A DNA stretch of 13,919 nt from JBHIER01 sp046760705 [NCBI: bacterium] (GTDB taxonomy: Bacteria > JBHIER01 > G020348925), in assembly GCA_046760705.1 (NCBI GenBank), contig JBHIER010000028.1, positions 1 to 13,919 on the forward strand, in the 5' to 3' direction. The notes beneath the pieces were generated by a model, which did not search any database, had not been told where the DNA came from, and saw nothing but the letters and a program-made list of their open reading frames with translations. Each line of letters opens with the position of its first letter. Position 1 is the stretch's first letter. The position numbers and the translations under genes were made by a program. Shown piece by piece: positions 1 through 8,312 of this stretch.

Positions 1-255
1 CCACTTCCCATCCTCATAGCAGGCAAGCCCATTGTCCGTCCCGAACCAGACTCGGTCCTCGTCAACGGCAACGCAGAATACCTTGTTCGACGGCAACCCG
101 TCCTCTTTGTGGAAAGATTCCCAGTGAGTATAAACCCTGGGACGCACCTCTTCCTCCTTCGCCTCACTTTGGAGGTTGGTCCTATTTGCAATTGCGATAA
201 CGGATAAAGCTAAAGCAAATACCGCCATCCTGTTGAATGCCATATATTTAATCAT
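1..255 (-). CDS. Exported two-component-regulator-type beta-propeller protein (5' end only)
   Basis: The first 85 codons of a gene that runs off the left edge are visible. It starts at ATG 255, seven bases after a strong AGGAAGG ribosome site. Residues 1-27 form a signal peptide or membrane anchor (hydrophobic core AVFALALSVIAIA). From about residue 43 the sequence has the first blade of a Reg_prop-type propeller (PF07494): a DGLPSNKV turn, then VAVDEDRVWFGTDNGL and YEDGKW. Such propellers usually form periplasmic sensor or scaffold domains, sometimes followed by a transmembrane histidine kinase, but the C-terminal part is not here, so the output is unknown. It is the last visible gene of the minus-strand cytochrome operon. 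Its start lies 11 nt after the stop (267-269) of the ancestral reading frame of the decayed gene upstream. Confidence 0.8.
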   Translation of the reverse strand, partial: MIKYMAFNRMAVFALALSVIAIANRTNLQSEAKEEEVRPRVYTHWESFHKEDGLPSNKVFCVAVDEDRVWFGTDNGLACYEDGKW

Positions 256-291
256 TAGTTCCTTCCTCAATTTCTAACTTTCCTCTTTCCG

Positions 292-1488
292 TCAAGCCTG
301 CTCGTTCTCATCGAATGCGCCATCTTCTTCCACGCCTCCGCATAGTTGAAGGGTACTTTTTTGCGGACAATACGCTTGAATCTTGCATTCTTCACCCATC
401 TTCTTCGCCATCATTGTATGAAGCACCACATAAGACCGGGCGTGCTTGGAAGCCACCCAAATCCGATAAGCTTCGGCGTGGCAGCCTTTGCAGACCTGGT
501 TCCCCACGTACTTAGCGTTGGGTACTTCCAAGGAATCTAAGTCGCCTATCTCCAATTTGGTGTAGGAGGAATGTGTCTGGGCCACTAAGGGCTGAACTTC
601 CGGTGACAGGGCTTTCATATATTCGACCAAGTCGTTGGTGTATGCACGCTCGAAAAGTTCTCTCCCCCGTTTCTGAAACTCGTTCAGCTTTCCGTCGGGC
701 GACAGATAACGGCTCTTCGGAAGCCGGATCGACTTGATAAACCTGACTACGGCTTCGTTCTCATCCTTTTCAAACCCGTGCGACCTGAAGAACAACTGCG
801 CCGCTCTCGGGCCTTCCTGCCGATACAGAGTCGGGTTCTTCCCGGACCATTTGAAGGGAGCAGTTTCGGCAATTCCTCGCATCGTCCGGTTGTCCACCCA
901 GTTACGCCCAATACCATCGATGGCAATATCGTACACCAGTCCGTCCAGATGGTTTTCCGGGTGGCACGTATTGCAGCTCAACTGCTTCTGAAAGCTGATG
1001 CTGGCGTAATTAAACAGCCTCTCTCCCTGGCGCAGCGTGGTCACCACTTTCGGACCGCCCAAGTCTATCGTTCCAACTGCTTCCTGTCGTTCCGCATCAA
1101 TCAAAGTGATACTGTCCGACAGTCGGTTGGCCACATACACCCATCGTCCGTCCGGTGAGACTACCAAGCCCTTTGGATTGCATTCTGTAGGAATTCGCGC
1201 CACTACGTATTCTGAGCTGAGGGCCAAATGTCGAGCGTAGAGTCGGACTGTCTCATCAGCAATCCCAATCTTCTCATCCTGCACCTTCAACGCAGCGTAC
1301 ATTTTCTCCATATCCAGCACCGACACGACATCGGCTCCACTCGAAGAGATGTAGAGATACCGCCCATGCGGCGAAAACGCCACCCCGAAGGGGTCAGCAT
1401 AGTAAAGGTTCGGCTCGTCAAGGAGAAGGCATGCGAGGCGCCCTTTTGGTCCTTTCTCCAAGATCTGTTGCCAGCCCATGTGGGTCAT
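292..1488 (-). pseudogene. Decayed propeller-multiheme cytochrome, C-terminal fragment
   Basis: This is the distal part of a broken paralogue of the neighbouring hexaheme gene (1948-4470). The apparent start at 1488 is only the first ATG after a frameshifting deletion. The text aligns with the paralogue from its LETRPGGR segment onward: YVTN propeller blades, a MauG/peroxidase-like segment with heme motif CNTCH, then a c554-like start with CKGCH before KHARS. Two further deletions are visible. At TND/LVEYM about 88 paralogue residues, including a CITCH heme, are missing in frame. After KKMGEE about 75 residues with three more hemes are missing and the frame changes. The true C-terminus (VPFNYAEAWKKMAHS, matching PFSFEERWKKIAHS of the paralogue) lies in another frame and stops at 267-269. 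Only two of six hemes remain, so it is probably not functional. Confidence 0.85.
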
Positions 1489-1936
1489 CCCCAGCCGGAA
1501 ATGTCCGCACGACTTGCATACTATCCGTATCCACCACCGAAACGCTATCGTCCCACCTGTTGCTCACGTAAAGGCGACTCTCATCAGGACTCAACGCTAC
1601 GCCGAAGGGGTGTTCTCCTACGGCCACCTTATCCACTATCTTCCTGTTCTTCGTGTCCAGGACAAGCACCTCATCGGCATTCTCGCAGACGACGTACAGT
1701 CGCTCGCCGTCCTGAGAAAGGGCCAATTGAATCGGCGACTTATATAGATCATCTTCAGGCACAGCGTACCGTTCCCTCCTGCTGCCATCTATCCTGCACT
1801 TTGAGGATTGGGCTGACAAGCTCGCAATCGAAAAGAGAACAACTCCTGATGAGACAAAGCAAAAAAGAGACATGATGCCTAAGAGCAAAGGGTTCTTTCC
1901 CATCGACATCTTTGAGCCCTCTTTAATATCCATCAC
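1418..1936 (-). pseudogene. Decayed propeller-multiheme cytochrome, N-terminal fragment
   Basis: This is the proximal part of the same broken gene. It carries a signal peptide (hydrophobic run LLLGIMSLFCFVSSGVVLFSIASL, ending near SLSAQ) and the first YVTN propeller blades (RLYVVCENADEVLVLD, RLYVSNRWDDSVSVVD). These closely match the paralogue up to DDPHGL. At that point about 130 residues (roughly three blades) are deleted and the frame changes, so this frame runs into an out-of-frame tail ending RMPSP. The start may be GTG 1936, ATG 1933, or ATG 1909; the last has an AGAGGG ribosome site seven bases upstream. With the fragment at 292-1488 and the tail to 267, about 547 codons remain against about 840 in the paralogue, which the three deletions (130+88+75) account for. 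The upstream hexaheme gene ends at 1948. Confidence 0.85.
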
Positions 1937-1947
1937 CTAAATTGACT

Positions 1948-2934
1948 TCAATCTGGACTGGCCCTCTTATCCATCTCCTTAGAGTGAGCTATCTTCTTCC
2001 ACCTCTCCTCGAAGGAGAAGGGCTTGAGGTTCAATTCTGCGTGGGACGGTTCGGGTCTGTGGCACCCTAAACAATAGGTCTCATCCGGCATCCTGAGACC
2101 TGCCGACAGAGCAGCCTCTTTATCCTGCATGATCTCCTCATCGCCGTACTTTTCTCCTGGTCCATGGCAGGCCTCGCACTGCACACCCTCTTCGAGGTGA
2201 AATCCGGGAGAGCGATAGTCCTCGGAGACTGTAGCCGCAGTAGCATGGCAGATGAGACATTTGGCACTCCTGGCCGGAGAATCGACCCCGATCCCCACCT
2301 TCTCAGCCATTTTCCGCGCCCTCTCTGTTCCCAATACCACCCAGGCCCGGGCATGTTTAGAAGTCGCCCAAATCCGATAGGCTCCAGGGTGACAGCTCCT
2401 GCAGCCATCGTTGCCTAAATACTTGGCCGCTGGAACCGTCACCGCCTCAATATCTCCTATCTCCGATTCCAGGCCTATTTGGGGGTTCTGAGCGTACTGT
2501 ATCAGATCTGCCTCATAATCCTCCGGCGGCTCCCCTAAGGTCTTTATGTATTCGATAAGGTCGTTCAATTGCAGTTTGGTCATATCGCTCGTCTGGCCGT
2601 GAAGGTCTTCCGGGTTGAACTTCGTCCAGATCTCCTCCAGCGTGTAACATCGTCCGTCATGCATGTAGGCCACCTGCTCATAGAGGTTCACCAGTTGCGG
2701 GGGATCAAAATCTTTTTCGGTATCAAAATAGGCCTGACTGCCGACATCGCACTTTGTTCGATCGGTGTAGAGGGGGGGAGGATGGCAGGTGATGCACCGG
2801 TTTGAGACCGGAATGTAGCGCCCATCGTTGGTATGTGCCCGCTCATACAGATATTTGCCCCGCCGCTGAGCTTCGTTCAGCTCACTACCTGGTTTCCGAT
2901 AACGATTTGGTGGAAAGGGTATCGACTCGATGTA
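1948..2934 (-). pseudogene. Propeller-hexaheme cytochrome, 3' part after in-frame TAG (c554-like domain)
   Basis: This is the direct in-frame continuation of the gene at 2935-4470 beyond its TAG. No other stop occurs before TGA at 1948-1950. Counted from ATG 4470, the segment covers residues 513-840 and holds five of the six heme-c motifs: CITCH (559), CRSCH (690), CLICH (738), CEACH (765) and CLGCH (800). The GNDGCRSCH...AYRIWATSKHARA pattern is typical of the cytochrome c554/c' family (PF13435), and the first motif completes the MauG-like domain before it. A GTG at 2691 gives an open frame, but it starts inside the domain and has no clear ribosome site, so independent translation is unlikely. 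The decayed paralogue reads straight through the homologous position (VVRFIKSI against IV-stop-YIESI), which shows that the ancestral gene was continuous. Confidence 0.8.
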
Positions 2935-4470
2935 CTAGACGATGGCCTCCACGCCGGCTGGTTCGAAACCGTGGGAGCGAAAGATGAGTTGCGCGGCCCT
3001 CGGTCCTTCCTGCCGTCTCAGAGTGGGATTTTTCCCGCTCCACTTGAAGGGGGCCGTCTCGGCGATGCCCCGCAGCGAGCGATTGAGGACTAAATTGTGC
3101 CCCATCCCACCGTCGATGGCGATGTCATAAAGGAGAGCGTCCTTGTGCTGCTCGGGGTGACACGTATTACAACTCAACTGCCTCTGAAAGCTGATACTGC
3201 TGTAATTGAACAGTTGCTCTCCGTATCGCAGAACTGTTATCTTTTTTGGGCCACCCAGATCTATGACCCCTATTGTTTTTCGCTGTTCTGTATCAATAAT
3301 TGAGATCGAATCCGAAAGCCGATTGGCCACATACAGGAGCCGGCCATCAGGAGAAATGGCCATCCCCTTTGGATTCTTTCCCGTTGGGATACGATCGACC
3401 ACAAATTCACTGCTCAATCCCAGATGGCGAGCGTAAAGGGCAATCGTTTCCTCTGAGATCCCGATGCAACCATCTTCTATTTTAAGAAGTTGGGACACTT
3501 TTCTCATGTCTATTACAGAGACGGCATCGACAGCGCTGGAAGAGATGTAGGCATATCGACCGTCCGGTGAGAAGACGACGCCAAAGGGGTCGGCATAGTA
3601 CTGGTTCATCTCGTCTATCAGGAGAAATGCAGCCCGACCACCAGGACGAGTCTCCAATACCGCCACCCCGAAAGTGACCATCCAGCCCTGAAAGATCTGA
3701 GTAATGGGGATCAGGTTCTTCTGTCTCTGAGCCACGGCCAGAGCCAGCTTTCCGTCCGGGGAAATCTCGATCTCTTGTAATGTCACGGTGGAGACCAGTT
3801 GGCGGCGTTCGGCCACCAACTGCTCCCCAATATCAAGGACTGTCACTTCGGTGACAGGGGGCGTGCGGAAGGCAACGGGATTGGAAAGCACGTTTGTCAC
3901 CCAGACGAACCTGCCATCAGCAGATCTGGCCATTTCAAAGGGGAATTTTCCAGCCGGAAGCGTTTTTATCTCCTCACAAGTGTCTGTCGAGATGACCGAA
4001 ACATTCTCCGTGGAGAGGTTGGCCACAAAGAGCACCTTTCCGCCTGGGTCTGTCAGAAGTCCATGCGGATCGTCCCCCACAGGAAAGGTCCGCACCACCT
4101 CCAATTTGGTTGCGTCTATGACCGAAACATTGTCGTCCCAACGGTTGCTGACATAAATTGTCTTTTCATCCGGACTCAAGGCCACACAGTAAGGTCTGCG
4201 ACCCACTTTTACGTTGCCGTCCACTTTCCTCTGCTGTGTATCGACAACCAGAAGCTCTGAACTGTTCTCACACGTGACGTAAAGCCAGCGCCCGTCTTTT
4301 GAGAGCACCATCTGAAGGGGTGATTTATAAAGGTCATCCTCCGGCTCTTTATATTGAGCCCGTCGGCTGCCACCCGTCCATTGGCCCGAAGATTGGGAGA
4401 ATGAGGTTCGAGACAACAATGTTATCATCGCTGATAACATTAATATGTATGAAAAAAATTTGCTTGGCAT
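2935..4470 (-). CDS. YVTN propeller/MauG-like cytochrome, 5' part ending at premature TAG
   Basis: This is a secreted beta-propeller cytochrome. ATG 4470 was chosen because it follows an AAGGTG site and gives a clean signal peptide (MPSKFFSYILMLSAMITLLS, ending near SFSQ). An upstream start at 4536 would overlap the previous gene. Residues about 35-420 hold YVTN/YncE-type blades (IYVSNRWDDNVSVID, LFVANLSTENVSVIS, LLYVANRLSDSISIID). From about 420 a MauG/di-heme-peroxidase-like domain begins, with heme motif CNTCH (434-438) and RGIAETAPFKWSGKNPTL. The frame ends at TAG in codon 512, in the middle of this domain, while the open frame continues to 1948. As it stands, a product would have one heme of six. 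The gene lies 11 nt after the HzsA-like gene. The TAG may be a real nonsense mutation or a sequencing error; recoding is less likely. Confidence 0.85.
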   Translation of the reverse strand: MPSKFFSYILMLSAMITLLSRTSFSQSSGQWTGGSRRAQYKEPEDDLYKSPLQMVLSKDGRWLYVTCENSSELLVVDTQQRKVDGNVKVGRRPYCVALSPDEKTIYVSNRWDDNVSVIDATKLEVVRTFPVGDDPHGLLTDPGGKVLFVANLSTENVSVISTDTCEEIKTLPAGKFPFEMARSADGRFVWVTNVLSNPVAFRTPPVTEVTVLDIGEQLVAERRQLVSTVTLQEIEISPDGKLALAVAQRQKNLIPITQIFQGWMVTFGVAVLETRPGGRAAFLLIDEMNQYYADPFGVVFSPDGRYAYISSSAVDAVSVIDMRKVSQLLKIEDGCIGISEETIALYARHLGLSSEFVVDRIPTGKNPKGMAISPDGRLLYVANRLSDSISIIDTEQRKTIGVIDLGGPKKITVLRYGEQLFNYSSISFQRQLSCNTCHPEQHKDALLYDIAIDGGMGHNLVLNRSLRGIAETAPFKWSGKNPTLRRQEGPRAAQLIFRSHGFEPAGVEAIV

Positions 4471-4481
4471 GTGGTGACACC

Positions 4482-6482
4482 TTAGAATTCGTCTTCCCCT
4501 GGCAGATTGTCCCACTGTGCCCCTAAATCGATCCATTCCACGAAGCTGCGTTTCTCATCGGCTGAAAGGGGAATATGGGGATGCTTTTGACCAATTGGGT
4601 TGTCATGGCTCGCATCTCCATAGTCAGCTCCTGTCCCTTGGCTGAAGATGAGCCAGATCAAAGGGCTACTCCTGGCACTGCCGGGATGGACGTACTTGCC
4701 GCCTATCTCCAGGGGCTTCCCTGGCAGTGGCTGCATAAGGTTCTCGTAAGCCCGGCTGAAGAAAGAGCCGCCCTCATGGGTGACCTTTTGGCTGCTGAGC
4801 TCCAGTCCACCCGGCGGTGCTGGACCGCTGTGGCACCCCGCACATTCTGTTTCAATAACGGGCCCGACGTCTCTGCGAAAGTCAACGGTGCGACGCTCTT
4901 CTGGAGGTGTCACAAGACGGGTCGGTTCGGCCTTGAGCAGGGCCAAAGTGGCCCGGTTCTCCGGGGCCAGTTCCCTGTTCTCGTGGCAGCCGATGCAGCC
5001 TCTGCGGCTGCCCCGCCGCACCCACACCCAGCCGCGCATGGTCTGAAGAGCCATCCGGTTTTCATCCAGTATCTGAAAGGAGATAGGCGTATCGGCCGGA
5101 ACTTCAAGGTAGAAAGAGCCATCCTCTTCAACCGGCGCTTCCCCGATGATGCGGGTCTGCTCGTAAGCAGTAGCCCCATTGGTGGTCGATCCCGGACCAC
5201 TCTGGCCGATCCCACTGATAAATTTCAAAGATTCCCTATCCTTCTGGGTGAGAGGAATCCCTTCTATCAGACGGACCCACTTGACCTGGCCCGGGGTGAT
5301 ATCCTTCGCTTCCGGTCTGTCGGAATCGTAGACATTGAGGCATTGGATGTGGCCTGTGCTCTTGGAGTCGTCAACAATGGTGATGCGCCCTTGCGGTTCT
5401 GGCCGCGGCACCACGGCCACACCATCCAGCTCATGCCACCGAGGATCGTCGTAGATGACCCCTCCTGGCTCACCCTGTTGGAAGTCAAAGAGGTAGATCC
5501 CGTAATTTTCTTTATGCTGAGAGGTATATGCCACAGCCAGTTTGCCATTGGGAAAGGGGTGGGGTGTCAGGTAGCGGCCTCGGTCGCGGCTGAGAGTTTC
5601 GTGGCTGTGTAACGGCCGCCGCAAAGAGACGCGGGCCAGAGTTCCACTGCCGTCGGTTGTACGACCTTCGGACTGGACGAAGACGATGGTCCGATCAGGC
5701 ATCTCACAGGCCATGCTCTTTACCGGTGCGCCCTGGTGGTTACCGTAGAAGAGATTGAGACCGGTCCCGGCCCAGTTGCAGGTCATGAGGGCCACCAGAC
5801 CGTGGGGATAATAGCGATTCCCGTGATGCTGCCAACTTGAAAAAAGGACCCGCCCGTCGCTGAGTACAGCGGGTGAAAAATCGTGGCTCAGGTTGAAAGT
5901 GGTCCGCCAAATAACGGTGCCTCGTCCATCAATGGGTTCAATGTTACATACATAAAGAGCCGTCGCTATCTCATCTCCACTCTCGTCATAGGTGCCGGGG
6001 GCCGTACTGGTGAAAACGATCCAGCGCACTCTGTCGCTAAACTCCGGTGGAGTGATGGAGCTTTTTGCCAGGTAGGCTGGCTGGCGACAATCTCCGAGAT
6101 TGGAGGTGATCTGTCGTTTGTTTTTGCCATTGATCTTCATCTCCCATATGTTCCAGTCCGCATCAGGGGTCTTCTTGGCCGCGAAAAGGAGCTTTGTACC
6201 GTCAAAGGAGAGACAGGGATCGCAGGCGGCAGTAAACCCCTCGGTGAGCACCTCAAGCTTCCCGTCAGGTCTGGCTGGTTTCAGCAAAACGATACGGCTT
6301 CCCTCAGGAGGAGTGCTTAGGAAGCTAAAAGCTTTCTCAGACCATTTTTCATGTGCATCTATTGGTATCTGGGTGAACACGATGGCAGTCTTCTCTGCCT
6401 CTCCGTGGCCTCCCCGAGATATGCTCACCCAAAGCAACGCAAAGACCAGACAGTATCCGATTTGTCTATATCGTCTTCTCAA
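4482..6482 (-). CDS. TolB-like propeller diheme cytochrome, HzsA middle-domain-like
   Basis: This is a 666-residue exported protein. TTG 6482 is the only start that keeps the signal peptide (RRRYRQIGYCLVFALLWVSIS) and it follows AGAAAGG closely. Residues about 60-360 form TolB/PD40-type blades, for example CLSFDGTKLLFAAKK and NIWEMKINGKNKRQIT. A conserved region at about 370-500 (GHIQCLNVYDSDRP, ETRIIGEAPVEEDGSFYLEVPAD, MRGWVWVRRGSRRGCIGCHE) resembles the middle domain named after the hydrazine synthase alpha subunit. Heme-c motifs are CIGCH (496-500) and CAGCH (547-551); the second sits in a planctomycete-cytochrome-like context (VDFRRDVGPVIETECAGCH). It probably transfers electrons in the periplasm. 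The family is widespread outside anammox bacteria and no other hydrazine synthase subunit is nearby, so that reaction should not be assumed. It starts 11 nt after the CRTAC1-like gene and ends 11 nt before the hexaheme gene. Confidence 0.85.
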   Translation of the reverse strand: MRRRYRQIGYCLVFALLWVSISRGGHGEAEKTAIVFTQIPIDAHEKWSEKAFSFLSTPPEGSRIVLLKPARPDGKLEVLTEGFTAACDPCLSFDGTKLLFAAKKTPDADWNIWEMKINGKNKRQITSNLGDCRQPAYLAKSSITPPEFSDRVRWIVFTSTAPGTYDESGDEIATALYVCNIEPIDGRGTVIWRTTFNLSHDFSPAVLSDGRVLFSSWQHHGNRYYPHGLVALMTCNWAGTGLNLFYGNHQGAPVKSMACEMPDRTIVFVQSEGRTTDGSGTLARVSLRRPLHSHETLSRDRGRYLTPHPFPNGKLAVAYTSQHKENYGIYLFDFQQGEPGGVIYDDPRWHELDGVAVVPRPEPQGRITIVDDSKSTGHIQCLNVYDSDRPEAKDITPGQVKWVRLIEGIPLTQKDRESLKFISGIGQSGPGSTTNGATAYEQTRIIGEAPVEEDGSFYLEVPADTPISFQILDENRMALQTMRGWVWVRRGSRRGCIGCHENRELAPENRATLALLKAEPTRLVTPPEERRTVDFRRDVGPVIETECAGCHSGPAPPGGLELSSQKVTHEGGSFFSRAYENLMQPLPGKPLEIGGKYVHPGSARSSPLIWLIFSQGTGADYGDASHDNPIGQKHPHIPLSADEKRSFVEWIDLGAQWDNLPGEDEF

Positions 6483-6493
6483 AACCTTTCTCT

Positions 6494-8143
6494 CTAATCG
6501 ACGGGTTCAATGACTGTCATAATCTTATCTGCATCGATATTGGTCAGCCTCTGGGTCACGCCGCTGGGCCACCGGATGACCACTTTCTCAATGTGTCTCC
6601 TGTCCCCCAGGCCGAAGTGCAGGCGCGGATCATTTTGGGATAGATAACCTGTTCCTGTCTTCTTCTCCTCGACCTGCTTCAGGTCCCCAGTCCGGAGGGT
6701 GACCCTGGCTCCGACACCGTCTCGATTGCTTTTGGTCCCCCTCAGTTGGATCATCAGCCAGTGGTTCCTGTTGCCGCCATCGTTGCGCAGCAGGATGGAG
6801 GGTTGATCGAGGTTCAGGATAAAGACGTCCAGATCTCCGTCATTGTCGTAGTCCCCCACTGCCATTCCTCGTGAAACACTTTTGTGGCGAAAAAATTCCC
6901 CCGATTGACCGGCCACATCTTTGAAGACTCGCTCTCCCTTCGGCCCTGGCACATTGGCCAGAAAGAGCTCCTCCTGCGTATCCAGACGGTGCCCGTCTCC
7001 GTTACTGATAAAGATATCCAGGTCGCCGTCGTTATCGTAATCGAAAAGGTCCCCACCCCAGCTCCAGTACTGTCCACTGATCTCGGCCACTCCTATTTGA
7101 GCCGATACGTCCTCAAAGAATCCGTGGCCTAAGTTCCTGTAAAAGCTGTTGAAGGTCATATCAGGCACCAGAAGGTCGAGATCGCCATCGAGGTCAAAAT
7201 CGGCGAAATCGCCACCCATTGAGGAGGCAGCATCCCCGTGCTCAGAGAAGGCGGTGCCGGACTCTAAGCCAACTTCAGTGAAGGTCCCGTCCCCATTGTT
7301 CCGGTACAAATAGTTCTCCATGGCATCGTTGGCCACAAACAGGTCGACCCATCCGTCATCGTCGTAGTCGCTGGACAGAACGCCCATGGCTCGGCCTTCG
7401 TTGAGGACTCCTGCAGCCTCCGTAACATCTGTAAAAGTGCCATCACCGTTGTTTCGATAGAGCACATCCCGCTGTCCAGGATAGGCCAGGGGGCCTGGGA
7501 ACTCGTCTGCCTCATAATAGAGGCGGTATTCGGGATCGAACTCCAGGTAATTGCCCACATAGAGGTCGAGGTATCCGTCGTTGTTGTAGTCGAAGAAGAC
7601 GGCCCCCACACCCCACAGCGTATCACCCACACCCGCCTCTTCGGTCACGTCCCTGAACGTACCGTCTCCGTTGTTGCGGTAGAGGGTGTTTGGCCCGTAG
7701 TTGGTCACGTAGAGATCGGGATCGCCATCGTTATCGTAGTCACCCACAACGCAGCCCATACCGTAGCCCTCGTCGCCGACCCCGGCCTGTTCGGTGACGT
7801 CGGTGAAGGTGCCGTCTCCGTTGTTCCGATAGAGGTGGTTGGTCAGCCGAAGGCCCTTATGCCCGATATCATTAATACCATCAAGGTAGCACCCGCTGAC
7901 CGCATAGATGTCGAGGTGGCCATCCCCATCATAATCGAAGAATGCGCACCCCGATCCTGTGGACTCTAAGATGTTGCTCATATCATCATCGCCGAAGCTG
8001 TGTTGAAACATTATTCCAGATTGAGCCGTCACATCCACAAATACGGGACCTTCTGACAGTTGGGTCTGTGTCAAAGCCGGAAGGCTGTCACCCAGCAAGA
8101 TGAAAACGAACACCAATATAGGTGAATCAAAAAGTTTTTTCAC
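6494..8143 (-). CDS. CRTAC1-like FG-GAP/VCBS propeller protein with ASPIC/UnbV domain
   Basis: This is the first gene of the minus-strand operon, about 549 residues and exported (hydrophobic segment ILVFVFILLG, cleavage near LTQ). GTG 8143 is preferred because a TGAGG site lies eight bases upstream; TTG 8173 would add ten residues. Seven Asp-rich calcium-loop motifs are visible, such as FFDYDGDGHLDIY, VGDYDNDGDPDLY and LFDYDNDGDLDIF, each followed by a linker like LYRNNGDGTFTDVTEAAGV. This fits a seven-bladed FG-GAP integrin-like propeller. The last roughly 90 residues are an ASPIC/UnbV domain (PF07593: NHWLMIQLRGTKSNRDGVGARV, then HFGLGDRR and VVIRWPSG). Proteins of this class are extracellular or periplasmic and bind calcium or carbohydrate or act as scaffolds. 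Co-transcription with cytochromes suggests an accessory or structural role. It ends in TAG, 11 nt before the next gene. Confidence 0.9.
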   Translation of the reverse strand: MKKLFDSPILVFVFILLGDSLPALTQTQLSEGPVFVDVTAQSGIMFQHSFGDDDMSNILESTGSGCAFFDYDGDGHLDIYAVSGCYLDGINDIGHKGLRLTNHLYRNNGDGTFTDVTEQAGVGDEGYGMGCVVGDYDNDGDPDLYVTNYGPNTLYRNNGDGTFRDVTEEAGVGDTLWGVGAVFFDYNNDGYLDLYVGNYLEFDPEYRLYYEADEFPGPLAYPGQRDVLYRNNGDGTFTDVTEAAGVLNEGRAMGVLSSDYDDDGWVDLFVANDAMENYLYRNNGDGTFTEVGLESGTAFSEHGDAASSMGGDFADFDLDGDLDLLVPDMTFNSFYRNLGHGFFEDVSAQIGVAEISGQYWSWGGDLFDYDNDGDLDIFISNGDGHRLDTQEELFLANVPGPKGERVFKDVAGQSGEFFRHKSVSRGMAVGDYDNDGDLDVFILNLDQPSILLRNDGGNRNHWLMIQLRGTKSNRDGVGARVTLRTGDLKQVEEKKTGTGYLSQNDPRLHFGLGDRRHIEKVVIRWPSGVTQRLTNIDADKIMTVIEPVD

Positions 8144-8225
8144 CTTCAATGACCTCACGTTCGTGTCCCCCAAAAGACCACTCGTATAGGTAAATTGATA
8201 CTAACAAAAAAGGCATTTATGAGTA

Positions 8226-8254
8226 AAAATACTGTCTTCCAGGTATTATGTCAA
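8226..8254 (-). promoter_or_regulatory. Sigma-70-type promoter for the cytochrome operon
   Basis: On the minus strand a perfect -35 hexamer TTGACA (8254-8249) is followed after exactly 17 bases by TATTTT (8231-8226). Transcription would begin near 8219, about 75 nt before the GTG start of the CRTAC1-like gene. It is the best promoter seen ahead of this operon. Confidence 0.65.
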
Positions 8255-8312
8255 TATCTTTTTAAGAAAATTATGTATAGAACCTCATCGATCCCTTAGT
8301 CAAGGGTATCAA

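Noticed and set aside
1228-1875. 215-codon plus-strand frame opposite the decayed cytochrome gene
   Set aside because: Its sequence has no recognisable domain and mirrors the minus-strand propeller fragments, whose family matches are clear.
2935-2937. Pyrrolysine (UAG recoding) in the hexaheme gene
   Set aside because: TAG is a normal stop for two intact genes here and the site lies outside any known Pyl-containing family. A mutation or read error is simpler.
4575-5612. 345-codon plus-strand frame opposite the HzsA-like gene
   Set aside because: It is antisense to a well-supported protein with two heme motifs and is low in recognisable features.
4482-6482. Calling this gene hydrazine synthase subunit A
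   Set aside because: Only the scaffold region resembles HzsA. The neighbours and the rest of the protein give no support for hydrazine synthesis.
7260-7850. Recurring near-identical segments (about 20-25 bp) that look like a spaced repeat array
   Set aside because: They encode the LYRNNGDGTFTDVTE linker between FG-GAP blades at irregular spacing. They are protein repeats, not CRISPR.
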